Of a stretch of 64,000 nt of DNA, positions 17,728-26,266 are shown piece after piece. The notes below the pieces were generated by a model that worked only from the letters and a program-made list of their open reading frames with translations, was not told the DNA's origin and did not search any database. Both the position numbers and the translations under genes were made by a program. The stretch is from NCBI GenBank assembly GCA_016721245.1, contig JADKIQ010000004.1, positions 1-64,000 on the forward strand, written 5' to 3'. Within the stretch, counting starts at the first letter, position 1, and every line of letters begins with the position of its first letter. The DNA is from Sphingobacteriales bacterium (GTDB taxonomy: Bacteria; Bacteroidota; Bacteroidia; Chitinophagales; JADIYW01).

Positions 17728-19131
17728 ATGAAAAGATACATTTTAATACTATTGTCTATTTTTTTTACAGGACAATTTTTAGTTGCACAAATAAATTTCC
17801 TAACACGCTGGCAAAATAGAACAAGAAATGCAATAGTCTATTTGCCAAGAAATTTTAGTCCCACTGAAAATTTACCGTTAGTAATAAATATGCATGGATT
17901 TTTGACAACTTCGCAATTCCAGTTTGATTATACACAGTTTCATAAAACAGCAGATTCTGCAAGATGTATCGTTATTTATCCGGACGGAGTGGACCTTCGC
18001 TGGAATTCCGGCACTTTCTTTTTTGTCTCATCTACTGTTGATGATGTTGGTTTTTTAGGAGATTGGATGGACAGAGCAGCTGTATTGTATAATGCAGATT
18101 TGAAGAAAGTATATTCCATGGGATACTCTGCAGGTGGTTTTATGAGCTATAAATTAGCCTGTGATGCCACTAACCGTGTGGCCGCCATTGCCCCGGATGT
18201 GGCCAGTATGGTAAATGAAAATTTAAATTCCTGTGTGCCGGCAAGACCAATAAATATTGCTGCATTCAATGGCTTGTCGGATCCCATAACACCTTATACA
18301 GGCATTCCTGGGAATTTTCCCGGCATAGATTCCATCAAACATTTCTGGCAAATAAAGAATAATTGCGAGGTGGTACCGCTCATAGATACACTGCCGGATC
18401 TTAGAGTAGACGGAACGAAAGTGGTGCGTTATACTTATCAGAATTGCGGACAGCAAGTACAGCAGGTATTTTATAAAGTCATTAATGGTGGGCATGTATG
18501 GCCCGGCGCCTCTAATATTTTCTTTGATGTGTTGGGTAAAACCACCTTGGATATTTCGATGAATAGCGAAGCCTGGAATTTTTTCAAAACTAAAGAAATT
18601 CCGCAAGCAGTACGATGCGATGCACCACAAAATTTACGGGCAATATTTGTCGCAGCAGATTCCTTTCAACTCAGCTGGGATGCAGTTGCTGGCGTAGGTA
18701 ACTATAAAATAGGTATAGCAGATGATAGCAGCAGAGTCACATTTTACGAGACTACTAATACTACAATAGGCGTAAAAGTTAACCCCTTACGACAACTAAA
18801 ATGGAATGCGGCTTCTTTGTGCAGCAGCGGTTATCACAGTTGGAATACTTCACGTGCGCTGAATTTTACACCTACAGGTATAAGGATAAATAAAGTACAG
18901 CAAATGAATGTATTCCCGAATCCTTGTACCAATGAGATTACGTTGGATATACCTAAACAAGTTGCAGCGGATTGGAAAGTCTCAGTATATAATGTCCTCG
19001 GTGAGGTGATGCCTATCCCAACTGTATTGCCTGGAAATAAACTGGATATAACTTCATTGGCAAAGGGATGGTATCGGTTATTACTCACCAGCGGAGAAAA
19101 TAATTATTCTACTTCATTCGTAAAAGAATAA
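17728..19131 (+). CDS. Secreted PHB-depolymerase/feruloyl-esterase-like hydrolase with T9SS sorting domain
   Basis: 467 residues with a signal peptide (…LVAQ). An alpha/beta-hydrolase of the LpqC/PHB depolymerase class covers about residues 25-290: oxyanion strand INMHGF, nucleophile elbow GYSAGG (Ser near residue 134), acid loop NGLSDPITPY and the histidine in INGGHVWPG. A fibronectin-III-like domain (QNLRAIFVAADSFQLSWDAV) and a type A T9SS C-terminal domain (MNVFPNPCTNEITLDI...FVKE) follow. It should be exported through the outer membrane and attached to the surface, cleaving esters of polyhydroxyalkanoate, xylan side chains or similar. The substrate cannot be read from sequence. Confidence 0.9.
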   Translation: MKRYILILLSIFFTGQFLVAQINFLTRWQNRTRNAIVYLPRNFSPTENLPLVINMHGFLTTSQFQFDYTQFHKTADSARCIVIYPDGVDLRWNSGTFFFVSSTVDDVGFLGDWMDRAAVLYNADLKKVYSMGYSAGGFMSYKLACDATNRVAAIAPDVASMVNENLNSCVPARPINIAAFNGLSDPITPYTGIPGNFPGIDSIKHFWQIKNNCEVVPLIDTLPDLRVDGTKVVRYTYQNCGQQVQQVFYKVINGGHVWPGASNIFFDVLGKTTLDISMNSEAWNFFKTKEIPQAVRCDAPQNLRAIFVAADSFQLSWDAVAGVGNYKIGIADDSSRVTFYETTNTTIGVKVNPLRQLKWNAASLCSSGYHSWNTSRALNFTPTGIRINKVQQMNVFPNPCTNEITLDIPKQVAADWKVSVYNVLGEVMPIPTVLPGNKLDITSLAKGWYRLLLTSGENNYSTSFVKE

Positions 19132-19135
19132 TAAA

Positions 19136-19179
19136 ATACGGATACATTCCAAAAGCTGACTCCTGCAATGTATCCGTAT
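19136..19179. terminator. Perfect 13-bp inverted repeat between convergent genes
   Basis: ATACGGATACATT (19136-19148) and AATGTATCCGTAT (19167-19179) are exact reverse complements around an 18-base loop. It sits between the esterase and rlpA stops. There is no T-run on either side, so it would be a non-canonical bidirectional terminator or an mRNA-stabilising hairpin. Confidence 0.6.
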
Positions 19180-19220
19180 ATGTGGTTGGATGGTGTGTTT
19201 CTACACTTGCATATTTTTTG

Positions 19221-20063
19221 TTATTCGTATTTCACGACAAATGCATCTTTATATTTATCTGCTAAAACCGTCTTTAAGGCATCGGCATAAGCACGATTCT
19301 GGAATTTTCCGATGAATAATTTATACACGGTTTTTCCATTTAAATCTTCCTGTTCTACCAGTAATGTTTGATTGTATTTCGCTTCCAGTTCTGCTATAAT
19401 CGAAAATATGACATTCATATCGGAGAATACTCCTAACTGTAATCCGTAAAAACCGCTTTTGGTTTTATCTAATTTGGTAATTATAAAATAAGTTGAGCGG
19501 TTCGTGATACCATAAGAATTAGCTTCTTTAACATCGGTAATTGGTTGTGGTTGCGGTTGCTCGCTTTTAGCCTCAGATTTGTCGTTCACTATTGGAATCT
19601 CTTTCCAGCTGGATGATTTGATTGCGGCAGAGCTTGAATCATAATCCTTTACGCCATTTTGTTTGGCAATATCAACAGAGGCAGCCATTAAATCTCCCGG
19701 GATGCTGTCGGGTTTCACGATTTCTATTTTCACATAAGCCGTACCTTTATTTCTGTAGCCTAATAAATCCGCTGCTTTTGTAGATAAATCAATGATTCTA
19801 CCTTTTATAAAAGGTCCTCTGTCATTTATTTTTACAAAAACAGACTTATTATTTTGTGCATTGGTTACTTTGACAATAGTACCTAAGGGTAATGTTTTGT
19901 GTGCAGCAGTTAATTTATTTTGTGAGTAGATTTCTCCGCTTGCAGTTGGTCTGCCATTAAATTCGATTCCATAGTAAGATGCTGTACCAAATTCTGTTTG
20001 TGCAAAAGCAGAACATAAGGTGAATAAGCTGACAGTCAGTATAAATGCAATTGTTTTTCTCAT
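19221..20063 (-). CDS. rlpA: RlpA-like protein with DPBB and SPOR domains
   Basis: 280 residues with a signal peptide ending AFAQ. The double-psi beta-barrel (about residues 23-110) shows ASYYGIEFNGRPTASGEIY and VKINDRGPFIKGRIIDLS, the RlpA signature with the catalytic-site Asp. A Lys/Gln/Pro-rich linker follows. The last about 80 residues form a SPOR domain (GFYGLQLGVFSDMN...YKLFIGKFQNRAYADALK), which binds denuded septal peptidoglycan. Known RlpA proteins are lytic transglycosylases or cell-separation factors. No lipobox is seen, so it is probably periplasmic. Confidence 0.92.
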   Translation of the reverse strand: MRKTIAFILTVSLFTLCSAFAQTEFGTASYYGIEFNGRPTASGEIYSQNKLTAAHKTLPLGTIVKVTNAQNNKSVFVKINDRGPFIKGRIIDLSTKAADLLGYRNKGTAYVKIEIVKPDSIPGDLMAASVDIAKQNGVKDYDSSSAAIKSSSWKEIPIVNDKSEAKSEQPQPQPITDVKEANSYGITNRSTYFIITKLDKTKSGFYGLQLGVFSDMNVIFSIIAELEAKYNQTLLVEQEDLNGKTVYKLFIGKFQNRAYADALKTVLADKYKDAFVVKYE

Positions 20064-20114
20064 ATGGCAAATTTTGTTTATTGGAACTTAATATTTTGCC
20101 TTAAAAGTTCGTTG

Positions 20115-20122
20115 CAAAGATA
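20115..20122 (-). promoter_or_regulatory. TATCTTTG -7 element for rlpA
   Basis: Exact TAnnTTTG match on the minus strand, 51 bases upstream of the rlpA ATG at 20063. Confidence 0.6.
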
Positions 20123-20133
20123 CTGCCAGACCT

Positions 20134-20781
20134 TTACGGCTCTGTTAACTCGGAACAGAGTTGCAATAAAGGTTCAGTTAAAATAGCGTGTCCGCCTTTG
20201 TAAAAAATATGTGAAAATGTTAAGCCAGTGTTATCTAAAGTTTTCATTACTTCTTCCTTTCTTTCAGGTGTTATAAACTCGTCGGAGTCACCTACCAATA
20301 AATAAGGATGCCAGGAATTTAGCTTCGAAATATCATTCAAACAGTCGTTTGGTATGCTTCCGCCCCAAAAAACAATGCGATTCAGCTGTTTATGCGTATG
20401 CATAGCCCATCTGGCTATGGTGGCTGCCCCCTGTGAGAAGCCCAAACCGACGATTTTTGCACTTGTTTGTGAAATTAAGGTTTCATAAACATTATCCAGG
20501 TATAAAATATAGTCTTTTATTTCATTTTCCCTGTCTTCGCTTGTCATCCAGGAGGCCCCCACTCTGCCACTCATATCTTTCAGGTAAAAGCGGTTTAAGG
20601 CTTCAGGAACGATGACAAAATTCTCTTCAGGATTCAGTTCTTCAAATTTTTTGATAAAAAACTCTGCCAGAAACCCATATCCATGTGCCACAATCCAGAC
20701 TAATTTTGTCTTTTCTGATAAGGTACCGTAGGTAAAAACACGGGCTGTCTTTTGGGTAGATATAGAATGTGATTGAGACAT
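20134..20781 (-). CDS. Alpha/beta hydrolase, phospholipase/carboxylesterase family
   Basis: 215 residues, cytosolic (no signal peptide). The fold matches the acyl-protein-thioesterase/YpfH group: VAHGYGFLAEFF near the oxyanion hole, nucleophile elbow GLGFSQGAAT (Ser near residue 118), acid loop LLVGDSDEFIT and the catalytic histidine in YKGGHAI. Substrates are short- to medium-chain esters; the physiological one is unknown. It lies upstream of rlpA on the same strand with a promoter box of rlpA between them, so the two need not be one operon. Confidence 0.85.
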   Translation of the reverse strand: MSQSHSISTQKTARVFTYGTLSEKTKLVWIVAHGYGFLAEFFIKKFEELNPEENFVIVPEALNRFYLKDMSGRVGASWMTSEDRENEIKDYILYLDNVYETLISQTSAKIVGLGFSQGAATIARWAMHTHKQLNRIVFWGGSIPNDCLNDISKLNSWHPYLLVGDSDEFITPERKEEVMKTLDNTGLTFSHIFYKGGHAILTEPLLQLCSELTEP

Positions 20782-20887
20782 GAAGTTTTTTTATGAATGT
20801 AAAATAGTTAAAAAAGTATATTTTTCAGGACTGAAATGAATTATTGAAATTTTAAATAATGAAACTACGTTTGTTTTAAAAATCAAG

Positions 20888-21463
20888 ATGATGAGAAAAC
20901 ACCTTTTGTTGCTGTTTGTTTTAGTTGTAAGTATATCTTATTATAGTAAAGCAGATTCGATTCCTACGCTTCCTAAAACGAGCGATTCCATATTCTTTAA
21001 TGTAAAAGTAAAAGCTATAGATTTAAGCGAAGACGGCCTTCCCGGCTCAACACACAATGACGAAGTATTTTTGTTCATTTACAAACAAAACGGCTCTTTT
21101 CTTCCTCAAAATCTTTGTGCGCAGTTCTTTCGATTGGATACACTGAAACGTTCTAAACAGTTTAAAATTTCAGCAGGGTTTTTACAGCCAACAGATACAC
21201 TGACTTTTATTTTACTGGAACAGGATACACAAAAACAAACCAAAGGAATAGAACCGGTTTGCAGATTGTACCTGAATGATATTTATGCCAATTACCTGAA
21301 GAATGGCAATACTAATTTTGTACAGTATTTTGATGACGATGATGTGCTGGGGATGTACAGGGTAACAGGCAACAAATTTGATTTGACAAAACCTATCATA
21401 AGAAAGTTTGAGACACTGAATCTTTTTGACTGGGCGGTCTATAAAATGGAGATTAGTAAGTGA
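20888..21463 (+). CDS. Secreted protein of unknown function
   Basis: 191 residues from ATGATG at 20888 (either Met possible) with a signal peptide (LLLLFVLVVSISYYSKA-D). The mature part is beta-rich and acidic (VKVKAIDLSEDGLPGS, FVQYFDDDDVLGMY), without lipobox, sorting domain or catalytic motif. I do not recognise the family. The FxVKVKAIDLSEDG opening looks like a small beta-sandwich. It may be cotranscribed with the downstream SRPBCC gene, although a promoter-like pair lies between them. Confidence 0.7.
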   Translation: MMRKHLLLLFVLVVSISYYSKADSIPTLPKTSDSIFFNVKVKAIDLSEDGLPGSTHNDEVFLFIYKQNGSFLPQNLCAQFFRLDTLKRSKQFKISAGFLQPTDTLTFILLEQDTQKQTKGIEPVCRLYLNDIYANYLKNGNTNFVQYFDDDDVLGMYRVTGNKFDLTKPIIRKFETLNLFDWAVYKMEISK

Positions 21464-21481
21464 TATAAATTTGATTTGAAG

Positions 21482-21512
21482 TTGCTTGAGCATCTAATAT
21501 TATTTAGCTTTA
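21482..21512 (+). promoter_or_regulatory. TTG-N20-TAGCTTTA promoter
   Basis: TTG at 21482-21484, 20-base spacer, TAGCTTTA at 21505-21512, 9 bases before the SRPBCC ATG at 21521. The spacing fits the Bacteroidetes consensus; the last base is A instead of G. Confidence 0.5.
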
Positions 21513-21520
21513 CACTGAAT

Positions 21521-21904
21521 ATGAAAGATTATAAAAAATATTACATTATAAATGCCGCACCGGATATGCTGTATCTGGCATTAACGAATCCCGTTATTAT
21601 GAAACTATGGACAGGAGATGACGCGGAAATGTCGACCGTGCCCGGCAGCGAATTCTCTTTGTGGGAAGGAAATATCTGCGGTAAAAATGTAGAGTTTGAA
21701 GAGAATAAGAAAATAGTACAGGAATGGTACTTCGGTGAGCAGGCAGAGCCATCCATTGTTACAATTATTTTGCACGAGCACAAACAGGGAACCTCTGTAG
21801 AATTAAGACACTCAAATATTCCGGATGAAGATTATGACGATATCGTGGAAGGCTGGAACGGTGAGTATTTTGGCGCTTTACAGGATTTTTATGCAGAAGG
21901 ATAA
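21521..21904 (+). CDS. SRPBCC/AHSA1-like START-fold protein
   Basis: 127 residues from the ATG at 21521; an upstream in-frame start at 21476 lacks similarity and overlaps the promoter. The sequence (YKKYYIINAAPDMLYLALTNP, WTGDDAEMSTVPGSEFSLWEGNICGKNVEFEENKKIVQEW, GWNGEYFGALQDFYAEG) is the AHSA1/activator-of-Hsp90-type SRPBCC fold, with its hydrophobic ligand cavity and C-terminal helix. Bacterial members are small cytosolic lipid- or ligand-binding proteins; the ligand is unknown. About 320 bases of repeat-rich DNA follow. Confidence 0.85.
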   Translation: MKDYKKYYIINAAPDMLYLALTNPVIMKLWTGDDAEMSTVPGSEFSLWEGNICGKNVEFEENKKIVQEWYFGEQAEPSIVTIILHEHKQGTSVELRHSNIPDEDYDDIVEGWNGEYFGALQDFYAEG

Positions 21905-22226
<322 letters not shown>

Positions 22227-22985
22227 ATGGAATATCAAGACATAATTTTAGAACAGCAAGGTGCAATCACCATGATCACCTTAAACCGCCCCGCCTCCTT
22301 GAATGCATTAACACCATTAATGATACTCGAATTAAAAACGGCATTAAAGGATATTGCATTGGATTCAAATTGCAAAGTGTTGATTTTAAAAGGAGCGGGG
22401 CGTGCATTCTCTGCCGGCGTAGATTTGAAAGCGATGAATGAGTCATTGGTAGGCGGTCAGTTTACTTCGTACGAAATTATTCAGGAAGGAAATGATATTG
22501 CCAGCATACTCAGAACGATGCCACAGCCGGCTATCGTGCAGGTACACGGACACTGCTATACCGGTGCCACTGAGCTAATGATGTTCTTTGATTTGATAGT
22601 TGCAGCAGAAGACGCTAAAATAGGAGATACGCATGCTAAATGGGGCATCATGCCCACCTGGGGAATGACGCAACGTTTGCCGAGGTTGGTAGGCATCATG
22701 AAAGCCAAAGAATTATCGTTTACCTGTAAACCCATCAGCGGAAAAGAAGCAGAACGAATAGGATTGGTGAATAGAGCTGTTCCTTTAGAGGTATTAGATA
22801 AAACCGTTCTGGAATTGGCAAACGATATCCTTCAGAATTCTGCACAAACTATTGCCGCGTTAAAACATTTATACAACGAAGGTATTCATACTACTTTGGA
22901 AGAAGGATTGAAAATTGAAACGGATTACAAAGTACAAATTACCGACAGAACAGAATTTTTAAGAGCTTTTGAAAAGAATAAATAG
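22227..22985 (+). CDS. Enoyl-CoA hydratase/isomerase (crotonase) family
   Basis: 252 residues. The crotonase fold is clear: ITMITLNRPASLNALTPLM, oxyanion-hole segment GAGRAFSAGVDLKAM, GHCYTGATELMMFFD (first catalytic Glu position kept), and IGDTHAKWGIMPTWGMTQRLPRLVG. In the classical hydratase the last segment reads PEI.LGIIPGAGG with a second catalytic Glu; here that position is His (DTHA). A DTHA-type subgroup exists among crotonases, but hydration by the two-Glu mechanism is doubtful. It probably acts on acyl-CoA thioesters as an isomerase, decarboxylase or variant hydratase. It converges with the M23 gene 2 bases away. Confidence 0.88.
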   Translation: MEYQDIILEQQGAITMITLNRPASLNALTPLMILELKTALKDIALDSNCKVLILKGAGRAFSAGVDLKAMNESLVGGQFTSYEIIQEGNDIASILRTMPQPAIVQVHGHCYTGATELMMFFDLIVAAEDAKIGDTHAKWGIMPTWGMTQRLPRLVGIMKAKELSFTCKPISGKEAERIGLVNRAVPLEVLDKTVLELANDILQNSAQTIAALKHLYNEGIHTTLEEGLKIETDYKVQITDRTEFLRAFEKNK

Positions 22986-22987
22986 GA

Positions 22988-25729
22988 TTATTCTTGTTTT
23001 AAAATCTTTCTGACAATCATTGAGTTTTCGAATTCTATAGATATGAAGTAAATATCATTTGCAAGATTTTTCATTGAAATTACCCTTTCAATTTGTCCGG
23101 ATGTAATATTGATAGTTTCTTCTGATAGGACTTGACCGATTATATTGCTCAACCTGAATTTATAAGTTCCTTTTTCAATACCGGAAGCCTTAATATTAAT
23201 GATATTATGAGTCGGGTTTGGGTAAATGTCGAATTGAGCAGTATTTGTTTTAGTTGAAATACTTGTAATATTACAATTGGCTAAGAAAGTATTACTTGTA
23301 GCGGTACAGCCATTCACATCATGTCCTGTTACATAATAATTTCCCGTCGAAGAACATACGTGAAATAAACCATTGTCGATAGAATTTGGATTGCCACTAA
23401 GGTACCATTTTACAGGTGAAGTATAGGGCGCAAATAAGGTATCATTTCTGAGAGTAATGGATAAACCGTTTTGAGGACTTCTCATGGTGGTTGAAGACGC
23501 TGCAGAAGTTGCAGAACAATTATTTGCATTGGTGACTTTCACGGTGAAGCTACCATTGTTTTTTACAGTAATACTTCGTGTAGTTGCGCCATTGTTCCAC
23601 AAATAGGAACTGCCTGCACTTGCAGTAAGAATGACAGAATCCCCCTGGCAGAATGTAGTGCTTCCACTAGCAGATGTAGTTGCAGTTGGAAGCATATTTA
23701 CAGTGACAGTTGTTGCAGCAGAAGTTGCCGAACAATTATTTGCATTGGTTACTTTCACGGAGAAATTGCCATTGTTTTTTACGGTAATACTTCTTGTAGT
23801 TGCGCCATTGTTCCACAAATAGGAACTGCCTGTACTTGCAGTAAGAATGACTGAATCACCCTGACAAAAAGTGGTGTTTCCGCTTGCAGATATTGTTGCA
23901 GTTGGTAATGCATTTACGGTGACGGAAGTTGCCACAGAAGTTGCCGAACAATTATTTGCATTGGTTACTTTCACGGAAAAATTGCCGGAATTTTTTACCG
24001 TGATATTTCGTGTAGTTGCACCATTATTCCATAAATATGAGGTGCCTGCACTAGCGGTAAGAATAACTGAATCACCCTGACAAAAAGTGGTGTTTCCGCT
24101 TGCAGATATTGTTGCAGTTGGTAATGCATTTACGGTGACGGAAGTTGCCGCAGAAGTCGCCGAACAATTATTTGCATTGGTTACTTTCACGGAGAAACTG
24201 CCATTATTTTTTACCGTAATACTTCTTGTAGTTGCGCCATTATTCCACAAATAGGAACTGCCTGCACTTGCAGTTAATATCACTGAATCACCCTGACAAA
24301 AAGTGGTGCTTCCGCTTGCAGATATTGTTGCAGTTGGTAATGCATTTACGGTGACGGAAGTTGCCACAGAAGTTGCAGATGAGCCATTTGCAAAAGTAAC
24401 TTTTACGGTGAAGCTACCTGTTGCTTTCACGGTAATACTTCTTGTTGTAGCACCATTATTCCACAAATAGGAACTGCCGGAGTTGGCTGTTAATACGACT
24501 GAATCACCCTGACAAAATGTGATTGATCCGCTTGGAGTTATAGTAGCTGTAGCCGATGTCACTATATCAAAATTTTGGGTACAGGTAATACCATTATAGG
24601 TTGCCTGAAATTTATAAGTGCCTGCTGTCGTTGGCAATGATTTTGACCAGCCCCAATAACTTGCTTTATAGAAAGTGGTGGGAGAATATGTCCAGTTGTT
24701 AAAGATTGTTCCGTTTGGATTTAATATTTTTAAATCAATAGTAGAACCAATCGTTGCATCTCTTAAAAAAATATAAAATTTTGCATATCCTGCCGGTAAT
24801 CCTGCCCCCTGAAATGGAATAGTAAAAGAAGTACTTTCATTCGGTATTTCTGTGGCAGGACATGCAGACATTACTAAATCTGTCGTATTAGCGGAGACTT
24901 TCAGCACAGCAGGATCTATAGCCGGTTTTTGTGTAATCCACCAACTGTTTGAATTTAATGCATTGCAAGTCCCTGAATACGGATCCTGACGGGTAGCATT
25001 TGTACTTCCGGACCAAACTTCAAAATGAAGATGAGGTCCTGATGAACTTCCTGAACTTCCGACAACACCCAGATATTCTCCGGTTACAACGGTTTGCCCA
25101 ACAGATTTAGTAGTTACTGAATTCTTTTTCATGTGCCAGTACAGCGCCTCTGAGCCATCCGCGTGTTGAATAATTATATAGTTGGCTGTTAAATTATTGG
25201 AAGAACAATTTCTGTCATAATTTCCATCTGATTTTCCGATAATAGTACCTGCAGCGGCTGCTACTACTTCCACCTGATTATTGTCCATTTTATAAAATCC
25301 GTAAGGAAACACAGCGATATCTGTTCCTTTATGACCATCATAGGTATTGCTGCCACAATTAAAATCCTGAATCGAAGTTGCTGCCGTATTCTGATCTACA
25401 AAGGCGCCAATGAAATGAAATCCACATTCCGTAAAACCTGCAGCTGCCTTCAGAGGCCAGCTGAATAATGTTGTCATAATACGGTTTTGCTGTCCGTTGT
25501 TCAGGTGCAATAGCTGATTGTTTTGTGCAATCTCTGCATCCAGCAACTGATATTCCTGTGCTGAAATACAGGGATGTGCCGCATCATTTTTTTCATAAAT
25601 ATATTCCCCGCCGCTTGGAATTGAAGCATCAGCATTATTTTGTGCATTCAGACAAATACAGCAAAAAAGCAACAGCAACAATAATAGATTTGCAGAGACT
25701 TTATTCATGAAATTGTTTACGTTTCTCAT
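22988..25729 (-). CDS. Secreted M23 metallopeptidase with five Ig-like repeats and T9SS sorting domain
   Basis: 913 residues; the start is MRNVNN at 25729 or the ATG at 25708, which gives a tighter signal peptide. The LytM/M23 domain (about residues 100-270) has HKGTDIAV and SSGPHLHFEVW, the zinc-ligand motifs, so it should cut peptidoglycan cross-bridges or peptide. A jelly-roll-like segment follows, then five 72-residue repeats (FCQGDSVILTASAGSSYLW, NNGATTRSITVK, SVKVTNANNCSAT) and a type A T9SS domain (FDIYPNPTHNIINIKA...). The repeats are nearly identical also in DNA (period 216 bases, about 23480-24560). Secreted lysin or surface enzyme; target unknown. Confidence 0.9.
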   Translation of the reverse strand: MRNVNNFMNKVSANLLLLLLLFCCICLNAQNNADASIPSGGEYIYEKNDAAHPCISAQEYQLLDAEIAQNNQLLHLNNGQQNRIMTTLFSWPLKAAAGFTECGFHFIGAFVDQNTAATSIQDFNCGSNTYDGHKGTDIAVFPYGFYKMDNNQVEVVAAAAGTIIGKSDGNYDRNCSSNNLTANYIIIQHADGSEALYWHMKKNSVTTKSVGQTVVTGEYLGVVGSSGSSSGPHLHFEVWSGSTNATRQDPYSGTCNALNSNSWWITQKPAIDPAVLKVSANTTDLVMSACPATEIPNESTSFTIPFQGAGLPAGYAKFYIFLRDATIGSTIDLKILNPNGTIFNNWTYSPTTFYKASYWGWSKSLPTTAGTYKFQATYNGITCTQNFDIVTSATATITPSGSITFCQGDSVVLTANSGSSYLWNNGATTRSITVKATGSFTVKVTFANGSSATSVATSVTVNALPTATISASGSTTFCQGDSVILTASAGSSYLWNNGATTRSITVKNNGSFSVKVTNANNCSATSAATSVTVNALPTATISASGNTTFCQGDSVILTASAGTSYLWNNGATTRNITVKNSGNFSVKVTNANNCSATSVATSVTVNALPTATISASGNTTFCQGDSVILTASTGSSYLWNNGATTRSITVKNNGNFSVKVTNANNCSATSAATTVTVNMLPTATTSASGSTTFCQGDSVILTASAGSSYLWNNGATTRSITVKNNGSFTVKVTNANNCSATSAASSTTMRSPQNGLSITLRNDTLFAPYTSPVKWYLSGNPNSIDNGLFHVCSSTGNYYVTGHDVNGCTATSNTFLANCNITSISTKTNTAQFDIYPNPTHNIINIKASGIEKGTYKFRLSNIIGQVLSEETINITSGQIERVISMKNLANDIYFISIEFENSMIVRKILKQE
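23480..24560 (-). repeat. Five tandem 216-bp repeats inside the M23 gene
   Basis: Each unit encodes a 72-residue PKD/Ig-like module with FCQGDS and YLWNNGATTR. Units 2-5 are close to identical; unit 1 (promoter-proximal) is most diverged and lacks the NNCSAT cysteine. Such arrays expand and contract by recombination and also collapse in assembly. Confidence 0.85.
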
Positions 25730-25823
25730 TAAAGTTAGATAATTACTTTAATATTGGCTTGTTAATTTTAATGTAATGTAAGAAAATATAGAAATCGAGT
25801 ATATTGTATTCAAAATTTAATGC

Positions 25824-26255
25824 ATGCAAATCTGGAAAGTAAATAATATCACGGTAGAAGCTTTGAATCAGCAAAGCAAAGGAACATTGGTAGAGCATCT
25901 GGGGATTGAGATGACAGAATTGGGAGAAGATTATGTGAAAGCAAAAATGCCGGTGGATAATCGCACGCGACAGCCTTTGGGTTTATTACATGGCGGCGCG
26001 CATGTGGTGTTGGCAGAATCGCTTGGAAGCATGGCAGCGAATTTATGTTTAGATATCACTAAAGAATATGCACTTGGATTGGATATCAATTCCAATCACA
26101 TTAAATCCGTGCGTGACGGTTTTGTCATTGGTGTTGCGAAACCCATACACATCGGAGGTAAAACACAAATCTGGGAGATTAAGATTTATGATGAAAAAGA
26201 AAACCTTTTGAATATTTCAAGACTGACGATGATGGTACTGAGTTATAAAGTTTAG
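25824..26255 (+). CDS. Hotdog-fold acyl-CoA thioesterase (PaaI/EntH/MenI-like)
   Basis: 143 residues. The single-hotdog signature is present: LGIEMTELGEDYVKAKMPVDNRTRQPLGLLHGGAHVVLAESLGSMAAN, containing the HGG loop and the catalytic Glu of the PaaI/YbdB/DHNA-CoA thioesterase branch. SNHIKSVRDGFVIGVAKPIHIGGKTQIWEI forms the following strands. Members hydrolyse aryl- or acyl-CoA, including 1,4-dihydroxy-2-naphthoyl-CoA in menaquinone synthesis. No men genes are nearby, so the substrate is open. Confidence 0.9.
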   Translation: MQIWKVNNITVEALNQQSKGTLVEHLGIEMTELGEDYVKAKMPVDNRTRQPLGLLHGGAHVVLAESLGSMAANLCLDITKEYALGLDINSNHIKSVRDGFVIGVAKPIHIGGKTQIWEIKIYDEKENLLNISRLTMMVLSYKV

Positions 26256-26266
26256 AGTAATCAAAT

